A DNA stretch of 64,000 bases. It comes from Actinomadura sp. K4S16 (GTDB taxonomy: Bacteria > Actinomycetota > Actinomycetes > Streptosporangiales > Streptosporangiaceae). The position numbers and the translations under genes were made by a program. The stretch is from assembly GCF_008327685.1 (NCBI RefSeq), contig NZ_BDDE01000010.1, forward strand, positions 124,001-188,000, given 5' to 3'. Under the pieces are notes generated by a model. The model searched no databases and was not told the DNA's origin. It saw nothing but the letters and a program-made list of their open reading frames with translations. The first letter of the stretch is position 1, and the number at the start of each line of letters is the position of its first letter. Positions 50,821-59,359 of this stretch are shown in pieces.

Positions 50821-51894
50821 CTAGCGATCCTGAGAGCGCACGACGACCCGGCGGATGAGCTGCACGTCGGTCAGCGGCCCCGTGGACGCGGCGAAACCGA
50901 ACTTGACGGTGCTCGGGACGGGCTTCGGAGCGGCGAACCTCAGCACCCGCTTGAACCCGTCGCCGTTCCGGAAGTCGATGTCGACCGTCGCGACCGGGTT
51001 CCGTCCGCGTGAGATCGCCACGCGGACGATCCGCTTCACCGGTTCCAGGAGCTTTTCGGCCCTTTCCGGCGTGGCATTGGCGGGCATCTTCTTGAGGTCG
51101 CCGTGGAGTCGGCCCGGAAGCGACGACCGCCAGGGGCCGTTCCGCGTGGAATTCTCGGTGGAGGCGGCGAGCAGGCAATAGCCGGTGGTGCCGTTTCCGG
51201 GGCCGCGCGCGGTCACGATGTTGGGGCCGGGAGCGGGCGGGCGGAACGCCGTCCCGGCGGGAGAACGGCGGTCGCAGCCGTTCCCGCGCCCCTCTCCGTC
51301 GCCGAAGTACTCCCCGAGGACGTCGAGGCCGATGCCGAGATAGCCGCCGTCCACTCCCGGGACGAACTGCGCGTCGGGGCTGCCGCCCGGCTGCTTCTGG
51401 GCGTAGCCGAGGCTTCCGCCGAACGCGCCCGGCGTGGCGAGGCGCCGGGCGCCGTCGGTCAGGAAGAACGAGATCCCGTCGGCGGGCCCCCGCGTGGTGT
51501 TGCCGTACTGCCACTGCTCGAAGGTCACCTCCAGGCCGTCCTTCGCCGGGATCGGCGAGTCGAACATCACGGCGCCGGTCTGCTCGACGTGGGCGTCGGT
51601 GAGCTGGAGGTATCCGCGGGGCGCCGCGCCGCCCGGCGGCACCGGACCGACCGGATCCCGGCGGCAGCCCCCGAGCGGATGGTTCGCGGCCTCCGCCGGG
51701 GGGTTCCCGCGCCGTGCGCCCGTCAGGCAGGCCGACCCGTACCCGACGAAGCGCGAATCCGCGGTGGCCCTGGTGAACGATTCCTCGGCCAGCACCGATC
51801 CCGGACGCCGGTCCGCGGCCGACGCATGACCGAACGACGCGACGACGGCGGCGGCACCGACCGCCGCCGCAATGCAAGCTCCCCGATGCCTCAT
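50821..51894 (-). CDS. Secreted L-type lectin-like protein
   Basis: A 357-residue exported protein. The signal peptide spans residues 1-27 (ACIAAAVGAAAVVASFGHASA). The mature part carries features of the legume-lectin-like beta sandwich: LEVTFEQWQYG, DGISFFLTDGARRLATPGAFGGSLGYAQK, GGYLGIGLDVLGEYFG, IDFRNGDGFKRV and a final VKFGFAASTGPLTDVQLIRRV. Six Cys are present. A carbohydrate-binding function is plausible. The start was set at the ATG opening the signal peptide; an upstream ATG (MRRKK) would add a non-typical extension. Confidence 0.72.
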   Translation of the reverse strand: MRHRGACIAAAVGAAAVVASFGHASAADRRPGSVLAEESFTRATADSRFVGYGSACLTGARRGNPPAEAANHPLGGCRRDPVGPVPPGGAAPRGYLQLTDAHVEQTGAVMFDSPIPAKDGLEVTFEQWQYGNTTRGPADGISFFLTDGARRLATPGAFGGSLGYAQKQPGGSPDAQFVPGVDGGYLGIGLDVLGEYFGDGEGRGNGCDRRSPAGTAFRPPAPGPNIVTARGPGNGTTGYCLLAASTENSTRNGPWRSSLPGRLHGDLKKMPANATPERAEKLLEPVKRIVRVAISRGRNPVATVDIDFRNGDGFKRVLRFAAPKPVPSTVKFGFAASTGPLTDVQLIRRVVVRSQDR

Positions 51895-52084
51895 GCCGTT
51901 GTCCCCCCACGCGGGTCCGAAGTGATCCTTCTTCCGCCTCATCTGAACACACGCCCGCGACGAGACGCCCGCATTGCCGATATCGCTGCACAATGCGAGA
52001 TCATTCTTTACCGGAACGCATGGCGTCCCACGTGCCGGAAACCCGCTTCCCGCGAGTGGCCAGGAATAGGCCGCTCTTCGGAAT

Positions 52085-53125
52085 TCACGATTTTTGGTGA
52101 GACGCCGGGGAGACGGCGCAGCGGGGGCGGGTGCGGCGCTGGTAGGACACGGCGGCGATGGCCAGGGCCCAGCCGTATCCCCCGAAGGCCAGCGAGGCCG
52201 CCTCGCCGAGAGACGGCCAATGGGGGTCGGAGCCGACGGCCCCGGTGTCGAGGAGGATCCCCAGGACCATGCCTCCCGCGCCGTACAGGGCCAGCGTCGG
52301 GGCGATCAGCCAGACCGGCGCCAGCGGGAGGAACCTGGGCACCCGCCTGCCCGCCAGCCACGGCGCCCAGCGCGGGAACACCATGCCCCAGGGGCGGACC
52401 AGGCCCAGCAGGAGAAAATCCGCGAGGCCGATGAGCAGCAGCAGGACCAGCAGCATGTAAGGGCGTGGCCCGTCGGTGTAGTGGTCCTCGACCTCGGCCC
52501 AGCCGCCGAGAGTGCCCAGGGCGTGCAGGGTGAAGTAGGGCGCGAACGCCGCGCAGCCGGCGTAGGCGGTCCAGCGCACCCTGCGCGGCGCGGCCTGGGG
52601 CGCCGGACGTTCCACGCCCGCCGTCCGCCGGGTGTGCACCCGTCCGCAGCGGGTGCAGGCCGAGGCCGTCCGGCGGCGCCACGACACCGCCGAGGCCGCG
52701 AAGAGGGCACCGACCGCGGCGAAGCACAGCCGCTCGGCGAAGCCCGACCAGTCGCCGTCCCCGCCGCGGTCGCGGACGGAGCCCGTCAGCACCAGCTCGA
52801 TCAGGTTCAGCAGCACGAAGCAGCTGCCGGCCAAGGCCGACGCGGCCGCGGTCCACACGCCCGCGGAGACCACCCGGACCGGGAGCGCCCGTCCCCACGG
52901 GCGGACGGTGGCGGCCGCGAACACCGCACCGACCAGCAGCAGGGCGGTCGCGGGCAGGGCCGAGCCGGGCACGCCGACCACCGACAGGCGTCCCGCGAGC
53001 GCGCCCGCCAGGAGTGCCGCTCCGTACAGTGCGGCACATCCGGCTGCGGCGTATCCCGCCCACGAAGGCCACCGCCGCCACCATCCGGTCAGCGGCAGGG
53101 CACGGCCGGCCGGCGCTTCCGTCAT
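52085..53125 (-). CDS. Multi-pass membrane protein of unknown function
   Basis: A 346-residue integral membrane protein with about eight hydrophobic segments. There are two blocks of four, separated by a basic stretch with a paired CxxC (SACTRCGRVHTRR) that could bind zinc. The hydrophobic segments include YAAAGCAALYGAALLAGALA and LLVLLLLIGLADFLLLGLV. The start was set at MTEAPAGRA. It is divergent from the MarR gene. Not matched to a known family. Confidence 0.7.
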   Translation of the reverse strand: MTEAPAGRALPLTGWWRRWPSWAGYAAAGCAALYGAALLAGALAGRLSVVGVPGSALPATALLLVGAVFAAATVRPWGRALPVRVVSAGVWTAAASALAGSCFVLLNLIELVLTGSVRDRGGDGDWSGFAERLCFAAVGALFAASAVSWRRRTASACTRCGRVHTRRTAGVERPAPQAAPRRVRWTAYAGCAAFAPYFTLHALGTLGGWAEVEDHYTDGPRPYMLLVLLLLIGLADFLLLGLVRPWGMVFPRWAPWLAGRRVPRFLPLAPVWLIAPTLALYGAGGMVLGILLDTGAVGSDPHWPSLGEAASLAFGGYGWALAIAAVSYQRRTRPRCAVSPASHQKS

Positions 53126-53266
53126 GTGTTCCCTCGCCCTCAACGCCTCGACGAACGTCAGGGCCCAGCCTCATCCGCGACAGGCCGACAGGCCTCCCCC
53201 GGCAGAGGGAGGCGCCTCCCCTCCAGGTCTGGGCGCACTCCGCGGCCCCGCCGGGGTGAATGCATG

Positions 53267-53288
53267 AGCGCTGTTATATTAGCGCTGT
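53267..53288 (+). promoter_or_regulatory. MarR promoter: -10 element between two direct repeats
   Basis: AGCGCTGT occurs at 53267-53274 and 53281-53288 with the -10-like TATATT (53275-53280) exactly between. Each AGCGCT is itself a palindrome, so the two sites also form an inverted repeat. The second repeat overlaps the GTG start codon, only 6 bases after the -10, which implies a leaderless transcript. A classical autoregulatory MarR layout. Confidence 0.7.
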
Positions 53289-53808
53289 GACATCTTCGGA
53301 CCCGACCGCGGCGCCCGGGCGGTGGAGCGGCCTGTTCGCCCTGCTGACCGCCATCGACGCCCAGATCGAATCGCTGTACACCGAGCGCGGCATCCGGGGA
53401 GTCCGCCCCCGGTTCGCCTACCCCCTGATCCGGCTCGCCCATACCGGCCCGCTGACGATCCGCGAACTGGCCGAGTCGCTGGACCGCTCCCACTCGGCGA
53501 TGAGCCAGACGATCGCGGCGATGCGCCGCGAGGGACTGGTCGACTCCGAGCCCGGCGCGGACGCCCGCACGCGGCGCATCACCCTGACCGACCGCGGTCG
53601 CGGCCTCGTCCCCTTCCTGGAGGCCGAATGGCGCGCGACCGAGGCGGCGGTCGCCGAACTCGACGACGAGGTGCCCCATCCGCTCAGCGGCGTCGTCGCC
53701 GAACTGGAGCGCGCGCTGGCCCGGCGGCCGATGCGGGACCGGATCCTCTCCCGCTTGGAGGCGCCGCTCCCCCATCCCGCGCCTCCGGCCGCCCCGGCCG
53801 AGCAGTAG
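53287..53808 (+). CDS. MarR family transcriptional regulator
   Basis: A 173-residue winged-helix regulator (LTIRELAESLDRSHSAMSQTIAAMRREGLVDSE, then RTRRITLTDRGRG). The GTG start fits the promoter layout; an ATG at 53260 is upstream of the -10 element and unlikely. It is followed after 2 bp by the MFS gene and probably represses both, with derepression by an efflux substrate. Confidence 0.9.
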   Translation: MTSSDPTAAPGRWSGLFALLTAIDAQIESLYTERGIRGVRPRFAYPLIRLAHTGPLTIRELAESLDRSHSAMSQTIAAMRREGLVDSEPGADARTRRITLTDRGRGLVPFLEAEWRATEAAVAELDDEVPHPLSGVVAELERALARRPMRDRILSRLEAPLPHPAPPAAPAEQ

Positions 53809-53810
53809 CC

Positions 53811-55118
53811 GTGGTCTGGCGCGAGACGGTCGTCGACGTCCGTCCGCTGCGCGGCAGCCGGGCGTTCCGCGACCTGTGGCTCGGGTCGTCCCTCGCTTCG
53901 ATCGGCGGGCAGATCGCCGTCGTCGCCGTCCTGCAGCAGGTGTGGGAGCTGACCCGCAGCCCGCTGTGGACCGGGGCCATCGGGCTCGCCACGGGTGGGC
54001 CGATGCTCGTCCTCGGCCTGGTCGGGGGGTCGCTGGCCGATGCCATGGACCGCAGGAGCCTCGTCCGCGCCACCACCGGCGGCCAGGCGCTCGCGGCCCT
54101 GGCCCTCACGGCGCAGGCCGCCGCGGGCAACCGGTCGGTGGCGCTGCTGCTGGCCCTGGTCGCCGCCGGCGCCGGCTGCGCGGCGCTCGGGGCCCCGGCC
54201 CGGCGCACCTTCCCCGTCCGGCTGCTGCCCGCCGACCAGGTCGCCGCGGGGCTCGCGCTGCAGAACATCGCCTTCCAGGCGGCCATGCTGGTCGGGCCCG
54301 CGATCGCGGGCGTCGTGCTCGCGCAGTGGCGCTACCCCGCCGCGTACGCGATCCAGGCCCTGGCCGTCACCGCGTCGCTGGCCGCCGTGATCCGGCTGCC
54401 CGCGATGCCCGCGCCGCGCGCCGACGGCTCCCCGCAGGCGGGACGGCCCGGTCGGGGGCCGCTTCCGGGAGGCTGGGCGATCGTCTTCCGGCACCCGATC
54501 CTCTGGGGGTCCTTCAGCATCGACCTCGCCGCCACCGTCCTGGCCATGCCCGTCGCGCTCTTCCCCGTGGTCAACGAGCTCCGCTTCGGCGGCGACCCCC
54601 GGACGCTCGGGCTGTTCCTGTCCGCGCTCGCGGTCGGCGGGCTCGCGGCGGGCCTGCTCTCGGGGACGGTCACCCGGCTCCGCCGCAGCGCCCTGGTCCA
54701 GCTCGTCGCGGCCACGGTGTGGGGCCTGGCCCTCGCCGGTTTCGGCCTGGCCGCGCCGCTCTGGCTCGCCCTCTGCTGCCTGGCCGCCGCCGGCGCGGCC
54801 GACACCGTGGCCGTGGTCACCCGCGGCGCGCTGGTGCAGATCGAGACGCCCGACCACTACCGGGGCCGGGTCTCCTCGGTCGAGCACGTCATCGGCGTCG
54901 CCGGCCCCGAGATCGGCAACTTCCGCGGCGGGCTCCTCGCGTCCCTCACCTCCGCGCCGGCGGCCCTCCTCGCGGGCGGTCTGGCCGCGGCGGCCGCCGT
55001 CGTCTCCGTCGGCCTCTCCAACCGCCCCCTGCGCCGGCACCGGCTCGTGCACGAGCGCGACCACGTCCGACCGCCCGCGATCCAGGCCCAGCCGCCGGTC
55101 GCGGAGGGGCCCGGATGA
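53811..55118 (+). CDS. MFS transporter, EntS-like
   Basis: A 435-residue major facilitator transporter of the MFS_3/enterobactin-exporter type, with about 11-12 hydrophobic segments. Typical motifs are GGSLADAMDRRSLVRAT after the second segment and ETPDHYRGRVSSVEHVIG near the end. The start is a GTG 2 bp after the MarR stop. Substrates of such exporters include siderophores and drugs. The divergent membrane protein is separate. A hairpin follows at 55123. Confidence 0.9.
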   Translation: MVWRETVVDVRPLRGSRAFRDLWLGSSLASIGGQIAVVAVLQQVWELTRSPLWTGAIGLATGGPMLVLGLVGGSLADAMDRRSLVRATTGGQALAALALTAQAAAGNRSVALLLALVAAGAGCAALGAPARRTFPVRLLPADQVAAGLALQNIAFQAAMLVGPAIAGVVLAQWRYPAAYAIQALAVTASLAAVIRLPAMPAPRADGSPQAGRPGRGPLPGGWAIVFRHPILWGSFSIDLAATVLAMPVALFPVVNELRFGGDPRTLGLFLSALAVGGLAAGLLSGTVTRLRRSALVQLVAATVWGLALAGFGLAAPLWLALCCLAAAGAADTVAVVTRGALVQIETPDHYRGRVSSVEHVIGVAGPEIGNFRGGLLASLTSAPAALLAGGLAAAAAVVSVGLSNRPLRRHRLVHERDHVRPPAIQAQPPVAEGPG

Positions 55119-55122
55119 GGGC

Positions 55123-55139
55123 GGGCGAGGCCCTCGCCC
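55123..55139 (+). terminator. Hairpin terminator after MFS gene
   Basis: GGGCGAG-GCC-CTCGCCC, a 7-bp perfect stem with a 3-base loop, 4 bases after the stop. Confidence 0.6.
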
Positions 55140-55282
55140 CATCCGTGAGCTGCACTGGCCACCGCGGAATTCACCTAATGTCGTGTTCCGGTCGGCTCTG
55201 AAATCATGTTCGGAACCTCATTGGCGGCGATCAGGGGCGGCCGGGCCGGCCACGGAGATCACGGAGCAAACAGGAGAGGGCC

Positions 55283-55765
55283 ATGGACGTCGAGCGGACA
55301 TCGCTGCCGGGCATCGGGCTGCGGCATGTGTTCACCACCGGGCGGGGCCGCCAGATCGGGGTGGTGTCGCACCGCACCGGCCGCCGGGATCTGGTGATCT
55401 ACGACAAGGACGATCCCGATACCTGCGTGGTGTCGGTGGCGCTCGCGGACGAGGAGGCCAACGCCCTGGCCGAGCTGCTGGGCACCGGCCGCGTGGTGGA
55501 ACGGCTGGCCGAGCTGAACCGGCAGGTCGACGGCCTGATGACCGAGCAGATCCCGCTCACGGCCGCCTCGCCGTACGTGGGCCGCCGGATGGGCGACACC
55601 CGGGCCCGGACCCGTACCGGCGCCTCGATCGTGGCGGTGGTCCGCGAGGGCGAGGTCATCGCCAGCCCGCGACCGGACTTCGAGTTCCGCGCCGAGGACG
55701 TCGTGGTGGTGGTCGGCACCGACGAGGGAACGGCCGCCGTCGCGGCCATCCTGCACGGCGGGTGA
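55283..55765 (+). CDS. Cation:proton antiporter regulatory subunit (TrkA-C domain)
   Basis: A 160-residue cytoplasmic protein. The C-terminal 70 residues are a TrkA-C (RCK_C) domain (GASIVAVVREGEVIASPRPDFEFRAEDVVVVVGTDEG). The N-terminal half (GIGLRHVFTTGRGRQIGVV) is typical of KhtT-like regulators. It should bind a nucleotide or cation ligand and gate the antiporter encoded 9 bp downstream. The two genes form an operon. Confidence 0.9.
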   Translation: MDVERTSLPGIGLRHVFTTGRGRQIGVVSHRTGRRDLVIYDKDDPDTCVVSVALADEEANALAELLGTGRVVERLAELNRQVDGLMTEQIPLTAASPYVGRRMGDTRARTRTGASIVAVVREGEVIASPRPDFEFRAEDVVVVVGTDEGTAAVAAILHGG

Positions 55766-55774
55766 GAGGGATCT

Positions 55775-57052
55775 ATGCACGCTGCGACACAACTGATCGA
55801 ACTGGGCGCGATCGTCCTGGCGCTGGGCCTGCTGGGCGCGATGGCGGTCCGCTTCTCCATCTCACCGATCCCGCTGTACCTGGTGGCAGGGCTGGCCTTC
55901 GGCTCAGGCGGCATCCTGCCGCTCGGCGCCAGTGAGGAGTTCGTGGCGCTCGGCGCCGAGGTCGGGGTGATCCTGCTCCTGTTCACCCTCGGGTTGGAGT
56001 ACACCGCCGGGGAACTGGTCGGAACGCTGCGCACCTCGGCTCCGGCGGGGCTGGCCGACCTGCTGCTCAACGCCACGCCGGGGGTGGCGGTGGCGCTGGT
56101 GATGGGCTGGGGGCCGGTGGCGGCGGTGGCGCTCGGCGGCGTCACCTACGTCACCTCCTCCGGGATCACCGCCAAGGTGATGGGGGACCTCGGCTGGCTG
56201 GGCAACCGGGAGACCCCGGCGGTGCTGTCGATCCTGGTGTTCGAGGACCTGGCGATGGCCGCCTACCTGCCGATCCTCACCGCGCTGCTGGCCGGGGCCT
56301 CCCTGGTCGCAGGGGCGACCACCCTGGGCATCGCCGCCGCCACCATCACCCTGATCCTGTTCATCGCGCTTCGGCACGGCAAGCTGGTCGAGCGGTTCGT
56401 GGCGAGCCCCACCGACGAGGTGCTGCTGCTGAAGGTGCTGGGGCTGACCCTCCTGGTGGCCGGCCTGGCCCAGCAGCTGCAGGTGTCGGCGGCGGTCGGG
56501 GCGTTCCTGGTCGGCATCGCCCTGTCGGGACCGCTGGCCCACACCGCCCGCGACCTGCTGGCACCGCTGCGGGACCTGTTCGCCGCCGTGTTCTTCGTGT
56601 TCTTCGGCCTGCACACCGACCCCGGCCAGCTGCCCCCCGTGCTGGGGGTGGCCGCGCTGCTCGCCGCGGCCGGGATCGCCACCAAGCTCGCCTCGGGATG
56701 GCTGGCCGCCCGCCGCGCGGGGGTGGCCTCCCGCGGACGCCTGCGCGCCGGGGCAGCGCTGGTCCCGCGCGGAGAGTTCAACATCGTCATCGCCGGGCTG
56801 GCCGTGTCCGCCGGCATCAATCCCCGGCTCGGGCCGCTGGCCGCCGCCTACGTGCTGATCCTGGCGATCGCCGGGCCGCTGATCGCCCGCGGCGTCGAGC
56901 CCTTCCTCCGCTGGCGCCGCACCCGGCCGGCCCGCGAGGACCGCGAGAAGCGCGTGCCGGTCCCCCGGTCCGGGGGCACCGCCGACGACCGCGGCGACGA
57001 ACGGGACGACATGGGCACCGTGAGCGGCTCGGCGGCGCCCCGCGGGCAGTGA
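55775..57052 (+). CDS. CPA2 cation:proton antiporter (KhtU/KefB-like)
   Basis: A 425-residue membrane antiporter with about 12-13 hydrophobic segments, exchanging a monovalent cation (K+ or Na+) for protons. Motifs include LLLFTLGLEYTAGEL and TYVTSSGITAKV, with the conserved acidic residue in LVFEDLAMAAYLP and RGEFNIVIAGLAV near the end. No TrkA-N domain is fused, matching the separate regulatory subunit just upstream. The C-terminal tail is charged. Family is clear; cation specificity is not. Confidence 0.92.
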   Translation: MHAATQLIELGAIVLALGLLGAMAVRFSISPIPLYLVAGLAFGSGGILPLGASEEFVALGAEVGVILLLFTLGLEYTAGELVGTLRTSAPAGLADLLLNATPGVAVALVMGWGPVAAVALGGVTYVTSSGITAKVMGDLGWLGNRETPAVLSILVFEDLAMAAYLPILTALLAGASLVAGATTLGIAAATITLILFIALRHGKLVERFVASPTDEVLLLKVLGLTLLVAGLAQQLQVSAAVGAFLVGIALSGPLAHTARDLLAPLRDLFAAVFFVFFGLHTDPGQLPPVLGVAALLAAAGIATKLASGWLAARRAGVASRGRLRAGAALVPRGEFNIVIAGLAVSAGINPRLGPLAAAYVLILAIAGPLIARGVEPFLRWRRTRPAREDREKRVPVPRSGGTADDRGDERDDMGTVSGSAAPRGQ

Positions 57053-57147
57053 ACCGCTCCCGCGCCGCCTTCTGGACCGACCACCGCGGGCGCCGCCTCG
57101 GTCTTCGCCGGCGCGCCGCCCCCGGGGCGGGAACGGCCGCCGCCGTT

Positions 57148-58470
57148 TCAGCCCCGGGGGCGCGGAGGCGTGAAGGTGCAGGGCAGGCGCTTGTATCCGT
57201 TGATGAAGCCGGACTGGAGACGGTCGGGCTCCCCCGCGGTGATGTCGGGCAGACGGGTGAACAGCTCGCGGAACATCACGGTGATCTCCCGCCGGGCCAG
57301 GTTGGCGCCCAGGCAGAAGTGCGGGCCGGGTCCGCCGAACCCGACGTGCGGGTTCGGTGAGCGGGTGATGTCGAAGCGGTCGGGGTCGGTGAAGACCGAC
57401 TCGTCGCGGTTGGCGGCCCAGTAGAGCAGCGTCACCCGGTCGCCCTTGCGGAAGGTGTGCCCGTTCATCTCGTGGTCGCGGGTGAGGTTGCGCCGCATGG
57501 AGATGACGGGGCTGCTGTAGCGCACGATCTCCTCGACGGCCCCGGCGATGCGCCCGTCGAAGTCGGCCAGCAGCAAATCGCGCTGGTCCGGGTGGTCGGT
57601 GAACAGCTTCAGGCCGTGCGCGATCGCGTTGCGGGTGGTCTCGTTCCCGGCCACCACCAGCAGCAGGAAGAACGCGGCGAACTCGCGCGGGCTCAGCCGC
57701 TCGCCGTCGACGTTGGCGTTCACCAGCGCCGAGGTCAGGTCGCCGGTGGGCGACGCCCTGCGCTCGCGTCCGAGCTGGGCCGCCAGCCGATGCAGCCGGA
57801 AGCCCGCCGACGCCACCGTGCCCAGCATGCGGAGCGTGCCGAGCCGGCCCATCCGCGCGGTGCCGCGGCTGTACTCGACGGTGGCGCCCACGTACTCGGC
57901 GTCGCTGTAGCCGACGATGATGTTGGTCAGGTCCACCACCCGCCGGTGGTGGCGGGCGGGGATGCCCAGCATGTCGCAGATGACCTCGACCGGCAGCCGC
58001 GCGGCGGCCCGGGACACGAAGTCGCCGCCGCCCGCCTCGATCAGCTCGTCCACGATCCGGGCGGCCCGCCGCGCGATGTCGTCCTCGGCCTTGGCGAGCA
58101 TCTTCGGGCTGAACGCCCGGGACACGATCCGGCGGATCTTGGCGTGCCGCGGATCGTCCATGTCGATCATGGAGTTGAAGTAGCCGTCCATCCAGCGGGG
58201 CATGTCCGCAGGGCTGGTGGCGCTGGGCTCGCTGCTGAACACCTCCGGGTTGCGGCTGGCCTCCGCCACGTCGGCGTGGCGGACCAGCGCCCACGACCCC
58301 GGGCTCTGCCCCAGGAACGGGATCTTGGGCAGGGTGAAGAGCACCGGCGCGGGCTGGGCGCGCAGCACGGCGAACGCCTCCGCCCGCTCCTCCAGCGGCC
58401 GGGTCCAGAAGCGCAGATCGCCCAGGTCGATGTCCGCCATGGTCAGCTGTGGGGGGATCTCCGTGGCCAC
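57148..58470 (-). CDS. Cytochrome P450
   Basis: A 440-residue bacterial P450 with all usual motifs: I-helix VVAGNETTRNAI with a normal acid-Thr pair, ExxR in VEEIVRYSSP, and heme-binding HVGFGGPGPHFCLGANLARRE. The GTG start (VATEIPPQLTMADIDL) has GAGG upstream; the ATG at 58440 is an alternative. It is divergent from the TetR at 58593 across a region with a perfect 24-bp palindrome, so expression is probably repressed until the substrate is present. No ferredoxin gene is adjacent. Substrate unknown; related P450s act on steroids or fatty acids. Confidence 0.92.
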   Translation of the reverse strand: MATEIPPQLTMADIDLGDLRFWTRPLEERAEAFAVLRAQPAPVLFTLPKIPFLGQSPGSWALVRHADVAEASRNPEVFSSEPSATSPADMPRWMDGYFNSMIDMDDPRHAKIRRIVSRAFSPKMLAKAEDDIARRAARIVDELIEAGGGDFVSRAAARLPVEVICDMLGIPARHHRRVVDLTNIIVGYSDAEYVGATVEYSRGTARMGRLGTLRMLGTVASAGFRLHRLAAQLGRERRASPTGDLTSALVNANVDGERLSPREFAAFFLLLVVAGNETTRNAIAHGLKLFTDHPDQRDLLLADFDGRIAGAVEEIVRYSSPVISMRRNLTRDHEMNGHTFRKGDRVTLLYWAANRDESVFTDPDRFDITRSPNPHVGFGGPGPHFCLGANLARREITVMFRELFTRLPDITAGEPDRLQSGFINGYKRLPCTFTPPRPRG

Positions 58471-58517
58471 CGACCTCACGCTCCCGTCTCGTCGCGACCG
58501 AGATTTCTGGTGAAGCG

Positions 58518-58541
58518 ACACACCAGATATTTCTGGTGTGT
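58518..58541. promoter_or_regulatory. Perfect 24-bp palindrome, candidate TetR operator
   Basis: Arms ACACACCAGA and TCTGGTGTGT around TATT, in the P450/TetR divergent gap. The half-site ATTTCTGGTG occurs again at 58503-58512, and CCAGAAT lies downstream, so several molecules may bind. Confidence 0.75.
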
Positions 58542-58592
58542 ACCGTCTCCAGAATTAGGGGCGAAGTCAAGGGATGCGGCACAATCGGGGCT

Positions 58593-59243
58593 GTGACCGA
58601 GACCTCCCGTGCGCGCCCCTACGGCGGCGTGCCCGCCGAGCAGCGCCGGTCCCGCCGCCGCGCCGCGCTGATGGCGGCCGGGCTGGAACTGCTGGGCACC
58701 CAGGGGTGGGCCGCCACGACCGTGCGGAAGGTCTGCGCCGAGGCCGGGCTCAACGACCGCTACTTCTACGAGAGCTTCCCCGACCGGGAGGCGCTGCTCC
58801 TGGCGATCGTCGACGACCAGGTCGCCCAGGGCACCGACGTGATCCTGTCCGCCGCCCGCGGCGCCCCCCGCCACCCGCAGGCCCGCACCCGCGCCGTGGT
58901 GACCGCGATCTTCGACTTCCTGACCGGCGATCCGCGCCGCGCCCACATCCTGACCCACGCGTTCCCGTCCTCCCCCCTGCTCCAGGGGCGGCGCATCGAG
59001 ATCTTCCGGAGCATGGCCGCGATCTTCACCGCGCAGACCCACGAGACCCTGGACCAGGTCCTCCTTCGCGACATCGACGTCGAGCTGACCGGCCTGACCC
59101 TCACGGCCGGCCTCTGGGAGCTGTTCAGCACCTGGTTCCGCGGCGAACTGGACGTCGACCGCGACCACCTGATCGACTACACCGTCGCCCTCATGATGAG
59201 CACGATCGAGCTGGCCGCGCCCCTCCACCACCGCCTCCGCTGA
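58593..59243 (+). CDS. TetR family transcriptional regulator
   Basis: A 216-residue TetR regulator with HTH WAATTVRKVCAEAGLNDRYFYESFPDREAL. The GTG start follows GGGG; the longer upstream frame crosses the operator region. It is divergent from the P450 gene and probably represses both genes through the palindrome at 58518. The ligand domain is not recognisable beyond family level. It is followed by the sigma-factor gene after 116 bp. Confidence 0.9.
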   Translation: MTETSRARPYGGVPAEQRRSRRRAALMAAGLELLGTQGWAATTVRKVCAEAGLNDRYFYESFPDREALLLAIVDDQVAQGTDVILSAARGAPRHPQARTRAVVTAIFDFLTGDPRRAHILTHAFPSSPLLQGRRIEIFRSMAAIFTAQTHETLDQVLLRDIDVELTGLTLTAGLWELFSTWFRGELDVDRDHLIDYTVALMMSTIELAAPLHHRLR

Positions 59244-59359
59244 GGGGCGGCACGGGCCTCAGCCACGCCGCCGCTGTGACGGAGCGCACTCGCGCGGACG
59301 TCACGAACGGCCCGCCGCCGGTGTCCAGTGAACGAGCGCGCGAACGGGAGGACCATGCC

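Noticed and set aside
55150..55280. Possible riboswitch before the antiporter operon
   Set aside because: Only a loose GTTCCG/CGGAAC pairing with a long loop was found; no match to a known riboswitch core.
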